64,000 bases of DNA from NCBI RefSeq assembly GCF_000720635.1, contig NZ_JOCF01000016.1, positions 1 to 64,000 of the forward strand, written 5' to 3'. Both the position numbers and the translations under genes were made by a program. The first letter of the stretch is position 1. The number at the start of each line of letters is the position of its first letter. Of the stretch, positions 52,518 through 61,685 are shown one piece after another. This stretch comes from Streptomyces sp. NRRL WC-3742 (lineage in GTDB: Bacteria; Actinomycetota; Actinomycetes; Streptomycetales; Streptomycetaceae). The notes beneath the pieces were generated by a model. The model made no database searches, had not been told where the DNA came from, and worked only from the letters and a program-made list of their open reading frames with translations.

Positions 52518-52991
52518 ATGCAGAAAATCACCACGTGTCTCTGGTACGACGGCCGGGCCGAAGAGGCCGCCACCTTCTACACCTCGCTGATCCCGAACTC
52601 GCGGATCACCGGGATCTCCCGCTACCCCGACGCCGGCGCGGGCGAGCCGGGCACGGTCATGACCGTCTCCTTCGAGCTCGACGGCCGCCCCTACGTCGGC
52701 CTCAACGGCGGCCCCGTGTTCCAGTTCACCGAGGCCGTCTCGCTCCAGGTCGAGTGCGACGACCAGGCGGAGGTCGACCGCCTCTGGGCCGCGCTCACCG
52801 CCGACGGCGGCGAGGAGAGCCAGTGCGGCTGGCTCAAGGACCGCTTCGGCCTCTCCTGGCAGATCACCCCGCGCATCCTGCTCGACCTCGTGAGCGGCGA
52901 GGACCGGGACAAGGCCGCCCGCGTCATGGGCGCGATGATGAAGATGCGCAAGATCGAGATCCAGCCGCTGCTCGACGCGGCCGCGGGCTGA
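52518..52991 (+). CDS. VOC-family protein (PhnB-like)
   Basis: The protein is 157 aa from ATG 52518. It matches the PhnB/3-dmu-9_3-mt group of vicinal-oxygen-chelate proteins: KITTCLWYDGRAEEAATFYTSLIPNS at the start, PGTVMTVSFELDGRPYVGLNGGP in the middle, and GWLKDRFGLSWQITPRIL. The enzymatic role is unclear in the family. It is followed after 4 bp by the remnant of an SRPBCC gene, a usual neighbour of PhnB-like genes. Confidence 0.93.
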   Translation: MQKITTCLWYDGRAEEAATFYTSLIPNSRITGISRYPDAGAGEPGTVMTVSFELDGRPYVGLNGGPVFQFTEAVSLQVECDDQAEVDRLWAALTADGGEESQCGWLKDRFGLSWQITPRILLDLVSGEDRDKAARVMGAMMKMRKIEIQPLLDAAAG

Positions 52992-52995
52992 TCCG

Positions 52996-53187
52996 GTGAC
53001 GGCCCCCGACTTCCGCATCACCGTCTACCTGCGGGCCACCCCCGAGCGCGTCTGGCACGCCCTGACCAACGCGGACGAGGCGGAGCGGGCGGACGTCGAA
53101 CACGGCTGGTCGGCGGTACTGTCCAACCTCAAGACCTACCTGGAGACCGGCCACCCGCTGCCGCAGCAGCCCTGGCTGATGCCCTGA
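52996..53187 (+). pseudogene. Internally deleted SRPBCC (AHSA1-like) gene
   Basis: The frame is open for 63 codons and codes for two ends of one family without the middle. MTAPDFRITVYLRATPERVWHALTNAD (1-27) is the N-terminal strand and helix of an AHSA1/SRPBCC protein. EHGWSAVLSNLKTYLETGHPLP (about 35-56) is its C-terminal helix. The family is usually about 140-150 residues, so about 80 residues are missing at the junction near residues 28-34, in frame. The hydrophobic cavity would not form. It may be expressed but should not be functional as an SRPBCC domain. Confidence 0.8.
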
Positions 53188-53197
53188 CGATCCTGCG

Positions 53198-53241
53198 CGG
53201 ATTCCTGCCCGGATTCCTGTGCGGACTCCTGTGCGGATTCA
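53198..53241. repeat. 12-bp tandem repeats across the FUSC stop codon
   Basis: Units of consensus CGGATTCCTGTG run 53198-53209, 53210-53221 and 53222-53233, with a partial copy to 53241. The last copy covers the TGA stop of the minus-strand FUSC gene. Confidence 0.85.
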
Positions 53242-54510
53242 GCGCCCGGCGTTCGCCGCCGGGCGCTTCCCGCGCCCGCCACGCCTCCCGCTTTCGCCCC
53301 GGAGCCGTTCCCTCAGCCGAGCGAAGCGGGTGAACCGCTCCCGGCTCTCCACCGACGCCCGGTCCAGCTCCTCCATCAGCCGCCTGCTGCGGTGGTCGAG
53401 GTCCAGCTCGTCCAGGATCCGGTCCACCTCGGCCAGTATCGAGCCGTGCAGCTGCCAGGCTTCCGGGCGCTCCTGGACCTCCCGCAGCAGCAGCTGGGCG
53501 ACGTTCTCCCGACAGCTCCAGGCCGCCGCCAGTTCCGCGGCCAGCCGCTCCTCGGCCTCCGCCGCGTTCCGGCTGACCTGAGTGGTGACCAGTACGGCGA
53601 AGCTGACCATCGCCCCGCCCACGTGTGCGAACAGCTCCTCCAGGCCCACCGCGACCTCCGGCGGGAACAGGCGCTCGCCGGGCCGGCGCCGTTTGGCCAG
53701 GTCGGTCAGCGACCGGGCCAGGACCCGGATCACCACCACGCAGATCTCCAGGGTGTCCAGCCCGGTGCGCAGCACCAGCCGGGACAGCAGCCCCTCGCTG
53801 ATCCGGGGGTTGAACCGCAGGCTGTCCTCGGCCTGGCGCATGGCCGCGTCCACCTCGGTGATGGCCTGGTCGAGCCTGCGCGCCTCGTGCAGCCGCTCGG
53901 CGGCAAGGGACACCGGGACGGGCCCGGCCAGTTCCTCGGCGAGGTCGAGCAGCAGCTGGCGGGCCCGCCGGGCCAGGCCCTCGACGGCCTCCCCGGCGGT
54001 GTCCACCCACACGGGCGGGGCGAAGAGCAGGTTGAACGCCAGGCCGACGGTGGCGCCGATCAGTGTCTCCAGCACCCGGTCCCATGCCTGGGAGGCGAGC
54101 TTGGTGACGCCCAGGATCAGCATCGCGCTGATCGCGACCTCCTGGACGAACTCCTCGACCCGGACGAACCGGCCGATCACCAGTGAGGCCAGGATGATCA
54201 GCCCGAGGCTCCACCAGGACAGCCCCACCACGGCGCTGAAGCCGATCGCGATCAGCACCCCGACCACCACCGAGTTGACCCGGCGGATGCTGGTCTTGAG
54301 CGTCGAGTAGACGGTGACCTGGACCACCAGCAGTGCGGTCAGGGGCGCCGTCAGCGGTGCGGGCTCACTGCTGAGCCAGGTCGCCACGGCGTAGGCGAGG
54401 GTGGCGGCCACCGTCGCTCGTACGGTCTGGACGACGAACGGCTCGCGGGCGCCCCGGCGGAGCAGGGCCGAAACGGGCTCGGGAACGAGTGACTCCGGGA
54501 CGAGGGCCAT
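53239..54510 (-). CDS. FUSC-family membrane protein (aromatic acid exporter-like)
   Basis: The protein is 423 aa. About five to six helices lie between residues 30 and 175 (e.g. VVQTVRATVAATLAYAVATWL, LTALLVVQVTVYSTLKTSIRRVNSVVVGVLIAIGFSAVV). A long cytoplasmic helical domain follows with coiled-coil character (RRARQLLLDLAEELAG ... SRRLMEELDRASVESRERFTRFARLRERL). This is the layout of ArAE/FUSC transporters. The basic C-terminus ends inside a 12-bp repeat. The substrate is unknown. Confidence 0.9.
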   Translation of the reverse strand: MALVPESLVPEPVSALLRRGAREPFVVQTVRATVAATLAYAVATWLSSEPAPLTAPLTALLVVQVTVYSTLKTSIRRVNSVVVGVLIAIGFSAVVGLSWWSLGLIILASLVIGRFVRVEEFVQEVAISAMLILGVTKLASQAWDRVLETLIGATVGLAFNLLFAPPVWVDTAGEAVEGLARRARQLLLDLAEELAGPVPVSLAAERLHEARRLDQAITEVDAAMRQAEDSLRFNPRISEGLLSRLVLRTGLDTLEICVVVIRVLARSLTDLAKRRRPGERLFPPEVAVGLEELFAHVGGAMVSFAVLVTTQVSRNAAEAEERLAAELAAAWSCRENVAQLLLREVQERPEAWQLHGSILAEVDRILDELDLDHRSRRLMEELDRASVESRERFTRFARLRERLRGESGRRGGRGKRPAANAGR

Positions 54511-54606
54511 GAGGCCCTTCTTTCCCCGTGGCCGTCGTTCACACCGCCGGTCGGCCCGACCCTGACCCGGACGCGGGACCTCCGCGCGGCCGGGTGGGGG
54601 CGGTCG

Positions 54607-55356
54607 TCAGCTCCGGTCGTCCCGGTCGTCGCGGTCGAAGCGCAGCTTCCACGGCGCGAGCGCCGACTCGACCTGCACCCCGAGGCTCATCTTCGACATC
54701 CCCTCGATCCGCTCCTCGAAGCGGATCGGCACCTCGCGGATGGTCAGCCCCCGCTTGATCACGCGGTAGTTCATCTCCACCTGGAACGAGTAGCCGTTGC
54801 TGCGCACCGACGGCAGGTCGATCGCCCGCAGGGTGCTCGCCCGCCACGCCTTGAAACCGGCGGTGGCGTCCCTGACGCCCAGCCCCAGGATGGCGTTCAC
54901 GTAGAAGTTGGCCCAGGCGGAGAGCGCCTTGCGGTGCCAGGGCCACTCCGAGGCCGTCGAGCCGCCCGGCACGTAGCGCGAGCCGATCACCACGGCGGTT
55001 TCCCCGTCCTGGAGGGTGCGGAGCATCTCGGGTATCGCCGAGGCCGGGTGCGAGAGGTCGGCGTCCATCTGGATGACGATGTCCGCGCCCTCGTCCAGCG
55101 CCCTGGCCATGCCGGCGAGGTACGCGCGGCCCAGGCCGTCCTTGACGGTGCGGTGCAGCACGCCGACCGTGCCGCCGGAATCGGCGGCCAGCTTCTCGGC
55201 GACCTCACCGGTGCCGTCCGGCGAACCGTCGTCGACCACCAGCAGGTGCAGGTTGGGCACCGCGAGGTCCGTGAGCATCCCCGCCAGGACCGGAAGGTTC
55301 TCCCGCTCGTTGTACGTGGGGACGACGACAACGACCTTGGGGGAGCCCTCGACCAT
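54607..55356 (-). CDS. Polyprenol (dolichol)-phosphate mannosyltransferase-like GT2
   Basis: The protein is 249 aa from ATG 55356 (AAGGGAA upstream). It has the GT2 fold: VVVPTYNERENLPVLAGML, VDDGSPDGTGEVAEKL, metal-binding DAD in QMDADLSHP, and ATAGFKAWRASTLRAIDL with a C-terminal amphipathic segment. Ppm1-type enzymes load mannose from GDP-mannose onto polyprenyl phosphate at the membrane for protein O-mannosylation or lipoglycan synthesis. It stands alone, with no acyltransferase domain fused. Confidence 0.93.
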   Translation of the reverse strand: MVEGSPKVVVVVPTYNERENLPVLAGMLTDLAVPNLHLLVVDDGSPDGTGEVAEKLAADSGGTVGVLHRTVKDGLGRAYLAGMARALDEGADIVIQMDADLSHPASAIPEMLRTLQDGETAVVIGSRYVPGGSTASEWPWHRKALSAWANFYVNAILGLGVRDATAGFKAWRASTLRAIDLPSVRSNGYSFQVEMNYRVIKRGLTIREVPIRFEERIEGMSKMSLGVQVESALAPWKLRFDRDDRDDRS

Positions 55357-55573
55357 GTTCTGTTTCCCTTGCACCTTCTCAGGCCGCCGCCGCCCGGCCG
55401 GATGGCCCGGCCACCCGCGACGACCTGCTCCGCAGTAGACCGTGTGAGTGTATCCGTGCGCGTCACCCCCTCCTACCACGGGTGCCCGCCCGGCACCGCC
55501 CGTCCTGCCTCCGGAACCCGTTCGACTGCGATGCGTCCTTGTGGCATGCTGCCCCGACCTTGATCGGCTTTGC

Positions 55574-55593
55574 ACGTTCTTGAACGAACGTGA
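55574..55593. promoter_or_regulatory. Inverted repeat CACGTTC-N6-GAACGTG upstream of a lipoprotein gene
   Basis: A perfect 7-bp inverted repeat with a 6-base centre lies 62 bp before the ATG of the lipoprotein at 55655, in the 298-bp gap shared with the divergent glycosyltransferase. Size and position fit a dimeric repressor. No LexA consensus is matched exactly. Confidence 0.5.
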
Positions 55594-55654
55594 GTGCCGT
55601 CGCAGCACCGCCCCGCCGAACGACCGCCCCCACCCCCGGAGGAACCGCCCCGCC

Positions 55655-56410
55655 ATGCGCCGCACCGCCGTCCCCGTCTCCGCGTTCCTCCTCTCGCTCG
55701 CCGTGCTCACCGGCTGCACCTCCTCCGACTCCGGCCGGACCTCCGCCGCCGGGGCCGCGTCCGAGGCGGGTGGCGCGCCGGTCGACGCCGCCGGTGCCTT
55801 CGACCCGGAGGTCGCCCTGGCCCAGCGCACCCGGGAGCCGTACTCCGCCACCGTCCACCTGACCGTCGAGGAGAGCAACGGGGCCGACCGGATCACGGAC
55901 ACCGTCGACGGCCGGCTGAACTTCAACACCAGGACGGCCGGCAGCGAGACCGTGCGCAAGACGGAGGGCGTCGTCCCAGGGATGTCGTGGCAGGAGGAGA
56001 AGACCGTCGACGGGGTCTCCTACGAGAGGCCCGGCGGCGAGGGTGCCTGGCGCCGGGTCGAAGGGGACGGCGTCTCGGGGGCCGCCGGGCAGGCTTCCGC
56101 GTACGCCAAGGCGATCCTCGGCACCGGCCCCGCCGCCCGCCGCGGCATGGAGAAGGTCGGGGGCGTCGAGGTGTACCACGTGGCCGCCAGGCTCACGGCG
56201 GAGCAGGTGCGCCGCGTGGACGGGGGGAACGGCGCCCGGATGGCGATCGAGGGCGCCACGGAGGCCGACTGTCACCTGTGGCTCGACCGGCTCGGCCGGG
56301 TGGTCCAGGGGGAGCAGACGGTGGTGCTGGGCAACCGGACCGAGGTGACCAAGTACCGCTACATGGGCTTCGGCCCGGCGGAGACCTTCACCGCGCCGCC
56401 GGTGGCCTGA
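55655..56410 (+). CDS. Secreted lipoprotein
   Basis: The protein is 251 aa from ATG 55655 with GGAGGAACC upstream. The signal ends with lipobox VLTGC at about 17-21, then a short Ala/Gly/Ser linker. The mature part is beta-rich, LppX/LprG-like in pattern (YSATVHLTVEESNGADRITDTVDGRLNFN ... VGGVEVYHVAARLTAEQVRR ... HLWLDRLGRVVQGEQTVVLG). This fold binds hydrophobic ligands in mycobacteria, but the match here is by pattern only. Confidence 0.82.
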   Translation: MRRTAVPVSAFLLSLAVLTGCTSSDSGRTSAAGAASEAGGAPVDAAGAFDPEVALAQRTREPYSATVHLTVEESNGADRITDTVDGRLNFNTRTAGSETVRKTEGVVPGMSWQEEKTVDGVSYERPGGEGAWRRVEGDGVSGAAGQASAYAKAILGTGPAARRGMEKVGGVEVYHVAARLTAEQVRRVDGGNGARMAIEGATEADCHLWLDRLGRVVQGEQTVVLGNRTEVTKYRYMGFGPAETFTAPPVA

Positions 56411-56417
56411 CGCCCGC

Positions 56418-57998
56418 TCAGGAGCCGTAGACGGCGGCGAGGTTGTCGACGGCCGGGTGGGTGCGGCCGGCCGGTCCGGCGGCGAAGGCGCGCAGCACCG
56501 TCTCGGTGACGGTGCGCACGAGGTCCCCGGCGTGGGAGTCGATGCCGTGGTCGGCCCTGCCGCCGCCCGGCCCGTGGGCGTCGAGGGCCTCGACCCAGCG
56601 CATCGTCCCGGTGGCGAAGACCCCGGCGCCGGAGGGCACGGTGTAGTAGGCGGTGTCGGCGTGGGAGCGGCGGCCCTCGCAGACGACGGGGGAGTGCGCG
56701 ACCACCTCGATCGGGCGCGGGGTGGGGAAGGCGGTGTTCACCCGGTCGTACTCCACGCCGACCAGGTGCGGGAAGGACGCCCCGGCGGCCACGCCCGTCC
56801 CCGCGAAGATCCAGTGGTCGGGGGAGGTGACCACGTACGGGGCGTCCACCGGGTAGCCGTCGTAGATGACCCCGAGCATCGCGCTCTCCGGGTCGGCGCC
56901 CGGGCCCGTGCGGAAGTCGGTGGTGGCGGGCGCGCCCGCCCGGTGGCCCGGGTCCTGCGCCCAGGCGTCCTTCCAGTAGACGACCGTGCGGTCCGGCCCC
57001 AGCTCGGTGGGCTCGAAGCGGACCCGGCGGAAGCAGCAGTTGGCGCCCAGGACCGCGAGGTTGGTCCCCGCGTCGCGGGCCGCGGTCACGGCGGCGCGCT
57101 GCTCGGGGGACCAGTACTCGTCGTGCCCGAGCGACAGGACGGCGGCGGCCCCGCGCAGCAGGCCCGGCTCGCGGGCCACGTCGATCCCGGTGGTGTAGGC
57201 CAGCGGCAGACCCAGTCGCTCGGCCAGCGCGACCAGCGGCGCCTCGTAGACCAGGAACAGCCCGGCGCCGTGGTCGTAGTCGTACGGCCGGTCGAAGACG
57301 ACCCGCAGGGAGCGGGTGGCGAGGGTGCCGGAGGGGCCGTTGTAGAGGCTGTAACCGCCCCACTCGTTGTACGCCTGCCAGGTCGCCGGGGCGCTCATGA
57401 CCACCACCTTGCCGGCCGTGGTGGCGGAGCGGACGGTGAGCGGCACGTAGGAGCGGCCGGAGCCGTCCTCGGCGTCCAGGCGCAGCAGGTAGGCGCCCTC
57501 GGGCCAGCCGCCGGTCTCCACGGCGAGGGTGCGCTGCCAGCCGGTGAGCACCGTGCGGGTGGCCGGGTCCACGTGCGGGGCGGCCTGCCGGGTGCCGGGG
57601 ACGTGCTCGCGGCGCCAGACCAGGCGGGCCCGGGCGCCGCCGTACCAGCCCGTGCGGTAGGCGGAGACGGTGAAGGCGGGGGCGGAGGTGGAGACGTGCA
57701 GGCCGAAGGTCTCGCCGGGCAGCACGCTGACCCGGTCGGCGAAGCCCTCGACGGAGCCGGGCCTGCCGGGGTCGGTGATCTCCCAGCCGGGCGTGCCGGG
57801 CAGGGCGTTCTCTTGCGCCGTGCCGGGGTGCGCGGCGGCTGGGGTGGCCGCTCCGGCGGGGGCGGTACCGGAGGGTGCGGCGCTGGGGTGCGGCGCGAGG
57901 GCCGCGGCGGCGGCCCCGGGGTGGCGGGGGCCGCAGGAGGTGGTGGCGGCGGCCACCAGGGCCAGGCCCAGGACTCCCCGTCGGCTCGGCTCCGCCAC
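56418..57998 (-). CDS. N,N-dimethylformamidase-like secreted protein
   Basis: The protein is 526 aa from GTG 57998 (GGGAGG five bases upstream). A signal with twin Arg (PSRRGVLGLALVAAATTSC) ends at a possible lipobox Cys. After an Ala/Pro linker, a beta domain (VSVLPGETFGLHVSTSAPAFTVSAYRTGWYGG) precedes the DMFase-beta-type core: TWQAYNEWGGYSLYN, FDRPYDYDHGAGLFLVYEAPLVALAERLGLPLAYTTGIDV and LSLGHDEYWS. Secreted relatives in Streptomyces have no proven substrate, and amide hydrolysis is assumed only by similarity. Confidence 0.88.
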   Translation of the reverse strand: MAEPSRRGVLGLALVAAATTSCGPRHPGAAAAALAPHPSAAPSGTAPAGAATPAAAHPGTAQENALPGTPGWEITDPGRPGSVEGFADRVSVLPGETFGLHVSTSAPAFTVSAYRTGWYGGARARLVWRREHVPGTRQAAPHVDPATRTVLTGWQRTLAVETGGWPEGAYLLRLDAEDGSGRSYVPLTVRSATTAGKVVVMSAPATWQAYNEWGGYSLYNGPSGTLATRSLRVVFDRPYDYDHGAGLFLVYEAPLVALAERLGLPLAYTTGIDVAREPGLLRGAAAVLSLGHDEYWSPEQRAAVTAARDAGTNLAVLGANCCFRRVRFEPTELGPDRTVVYWKDAWAQDPGHRAGAPATTDFRTGPGADPESAMLGVIYDGYPVDAPYVVTSPDHWIFAGTGVAAGASFPHLVGVEYDRVNTAFPTPRPIEVVAHSPVVCEGRRSHADTAYYTVPSGAGVFATGTMRWVEALDAHGPGGGRADHGIDSHAGDLVRTVTETVLRAFAAGPAGRTHPAVDNLAAVYGS

Positions 57999-58338
57999 GT
58001 GGGCCTCCCTGTCGTTCGTTGTCGCGTCCACCCGGCGCGTCCCGATGCGTCCCGATGCGTTCCGGCGCGTGCCGGCACGTGTCGGCGGGTCCCGGTGCGT
58101 CAATAGGCTGACACATCCTCACCCTTTCGGGGGTCGCTCGCCCCGCCGCCGCGCCGGGCGTGCGCGCTGACCGGCGCGCCCCACCCTCGCCGGAGGGGGC
58201 CGTACGGGCGGCGCCCGGGCGTGTCCGCGCGCCGCCCGTACGCTGCTGTGACCGGCGTCACCTAGCCTGACCAGGCCCGCCGTCCGGCGGTCAGGGGACC
58301 GGGAGCCGTGGTGCGGCCGGCCGGAGTCGTGGACAGGG
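57999..58338. other. 340-bp divergent intergenic region
   Basis: The region separates the DMFase-like gene (minus) from the APC permease (plus). It contains the RBS of the former, the 10-bp repeat array at 58031-58100, and, from 58110, GC-rich sequence with CGCGCGCC-type short inverted repeats. I see no open frame with coding character and no clear promoter boxes. Confidence 0.6.
58031..58100. repeat. Seven 10-bp tandem repeats, consensus CCCGGYGCGT
   Basis: Seven consecutive 10-bp units (CCCGGCGCGT, CCCGATGCGT twice, then four variants ending in GT) fill exactly 70 bp. The array begins 33 bp upstream of the GTG of the DMFase-like gene. The 10-bp period equals about one DNA turn, so all copies face one side of the helix. 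Confidence 0.85.
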
Positions 58339-60315
<1,977 letters not shown>

Positions 60316-60342
60316 CGCGGGCCGGGCGGCTGCTGCCGCGGC

Positions 60343-60612
60343 TCAGCGCCTGGGGTGGGACCTGCTCCACATCGGGGCGACGAAGGCCACCAGGGCGACG
60401 GCGAAGCCGATCTGGAGGAAGTGGCGGATCCAGTCGATACCGGAGGTGTGCCGGACGCCGATCCAGCCGGAGACGGCGTTGCCGAGGAGGGCTCCGCCGG
60501 CGCCGAGGAGCATGGTGAGCCACCAGGGGATCGACTGCGGCCCGCGCAGGATCAGTTTGGCGAGCACGCCGAGCACGAAGCCGATGAGCAGGATCCACAG
60601 GAGCTGGAACAT
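60343..60612 (-). CDS. GlsB/YeaQ/YmgE family small membrane protein
   Basis: The protein is 89 aa with three hydrophobic segments and the family pattern WILLIGFVLGVLAKLILRGPQSIPWWLTMLLGAGGALLGNAVSG. It belongs to the transglycosylase-associated family linked to general stress response. It sits 27 bp from the converging APC permease. Confidence 0.9.
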   Translation of the reverse strand: MFQLLWILLIGFVLGVLAKLILRGPQSIPWWLTMLLGAGGALLGNAVSGWIGVRHTSGIDWIRHFLQIGFAVALVAFVAPMWSRSHPRR

Positions 60613-60738
60613 CGCGGTCCACCTATCGCCGAAGACGCGGTTCGTCCCATGATCGCCCGGGTCCGCCGAACGGGCACGTCGAGGGAGGCGGCCGTCACGC
60701 CGGGTGTGCGGTGCGTCCCGCGCTCCGGCCGTGGTGCG

Positions 60739-61599
60739 TCACGGCGTGCGGACGTCCTCGACCGCGCGGCGCACCGTCGGGTGCGGGTCCTGCGCGAGTC
60801 GGTCGAGCAGTTCGGTCACGCCGGGGGTGGACCAGCCTTGGACGGCCCAGACGAGTTCCCGGCGCACCCCGAAGTCGGGGTGGTCCGCCAGCCGCGCCAG
60901 GACGTCCACCGGGCCGCGCCGCGGGCGCAGGCCGAACCAGTGCAGGGCCTCGCGCAGCGCGTCCACGTCGCCGTCGCCGGGGTCCGTCTGCGGGTCTTCG
61001 CCGTCCGCGGGGACGGCGGGTGTGCGGAACCCGGCCCAGGCGGCCTCGAGCCGGGCGAGCAGGACGGGCACGGGCGGCGGCGGGCCGTCCAGCGGGTGGG
61101 GGTGGCGCTCGCGAAGCCGGCGGTCGCCGTAGCCGCCGCGCGACCTGCAGCCCTGGCAGTTGCAGGGCCGGCTGCCGTGCGCTCCCGGCACGTAGCGCCA
61201 GCCCGCGACCTGCGGTACCGCGCGGATACGGTGCACCTCCCGGGCGGTGACGGCCCGTGGCAGGACCACCTCCCACCCGCGCGGGTCTGCCAGCGCACCG
61301 ATCCTGGCGACCGCCTCGGCGGCGGAGCACCACCGCTGGCCGTCCGTCCACTTGTCGCCGTAGTGGCCGGTCAGCACCTGCTCGTCGTCGTCCAGCCGTA
61401 CGTGCACCGCGACCAGGGAGCCCTTGGGCCCGAAGCGGGCCAGCTCGCGCAACCACTGGTGGGTGAGGGTGTACGAGGGCAGGACCGGGAAGCAGTAGAC
61501 ACCGTGCAGCCCGCCCTGGCCCGGGCTCTCGGCCCGGATCCCGGCACGCCGGATGCGCGGCGCGTTGGCCGCGGAGGTCAGGTGGACGAACATCGCCAT
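60739..61599 (-). CDS. HEAT-repeat protein with ART-like N-terminus and Cys cluster
   Basis: The protein is 286 aa from ATG 61599; ATG 61593 is equally good. Residues 1-75 (MFVHLTSAANAPRIRRAGIRA ... GVYCFPVLPSYTLTHQWLREL ... VAVHVRLDDDE) resemble the start of KptA/DarT-like ADP-ribosyltransferase folds, with His near the start and a GI-strand. A Cys motif CNCQGC follows at about 155-160 (possible metal site). The last 70 residues are HEAT/PBS-lyase-like helices (VDVLARLADHPDFGVRRELVWAVQG...LLDRLAQDPHPTVRRAVEDV). The family occurs in Streptomyces as HEAT-repeat protein without known role. Confidence 0.75.
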   Translation of the reverse strand: MAMFVHLTSAANAPRIRRAGIRAESPGQGGLHGVYCFPVLPSYTLTHQWLRELARFGPKGSLVAVHVRLDDDEQVLTGHYGDKWTDGQRWCSAAEAVARIGALADPRGWEVVLPRAVTAREVHRIRAVPQVAGWRYVPGAHGSRPCNCQGCRSRGGYGDRRLRERHPHPLDGPPPPVPVLLARLEAAWAGFRTPAVPADGEDPQTDPGDGDVDALREALHWFGLRPRRGPVDVLARLADHPDFGVRRELVWAVQGWSTPGVTELLDRLAQDPHPTVRRAVEDVRTP

Positions 61600-61685
61600 G
61601 GCGGCCGATGGTAGTGCCCGGGGCGGGCGGGGGCGCAGCGGTTTTCCGGCGCCGCCCGGCCAACGCCCGGGCCACGGAGGGTGGT

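Noticed and set aside
53198..53241. CRISPR array or REP-type element at the 12-bp repeats
   Set aside because: There are no spacers and no stem; it is a simple degenerate tandem repeat, as are the other arrays in the window.
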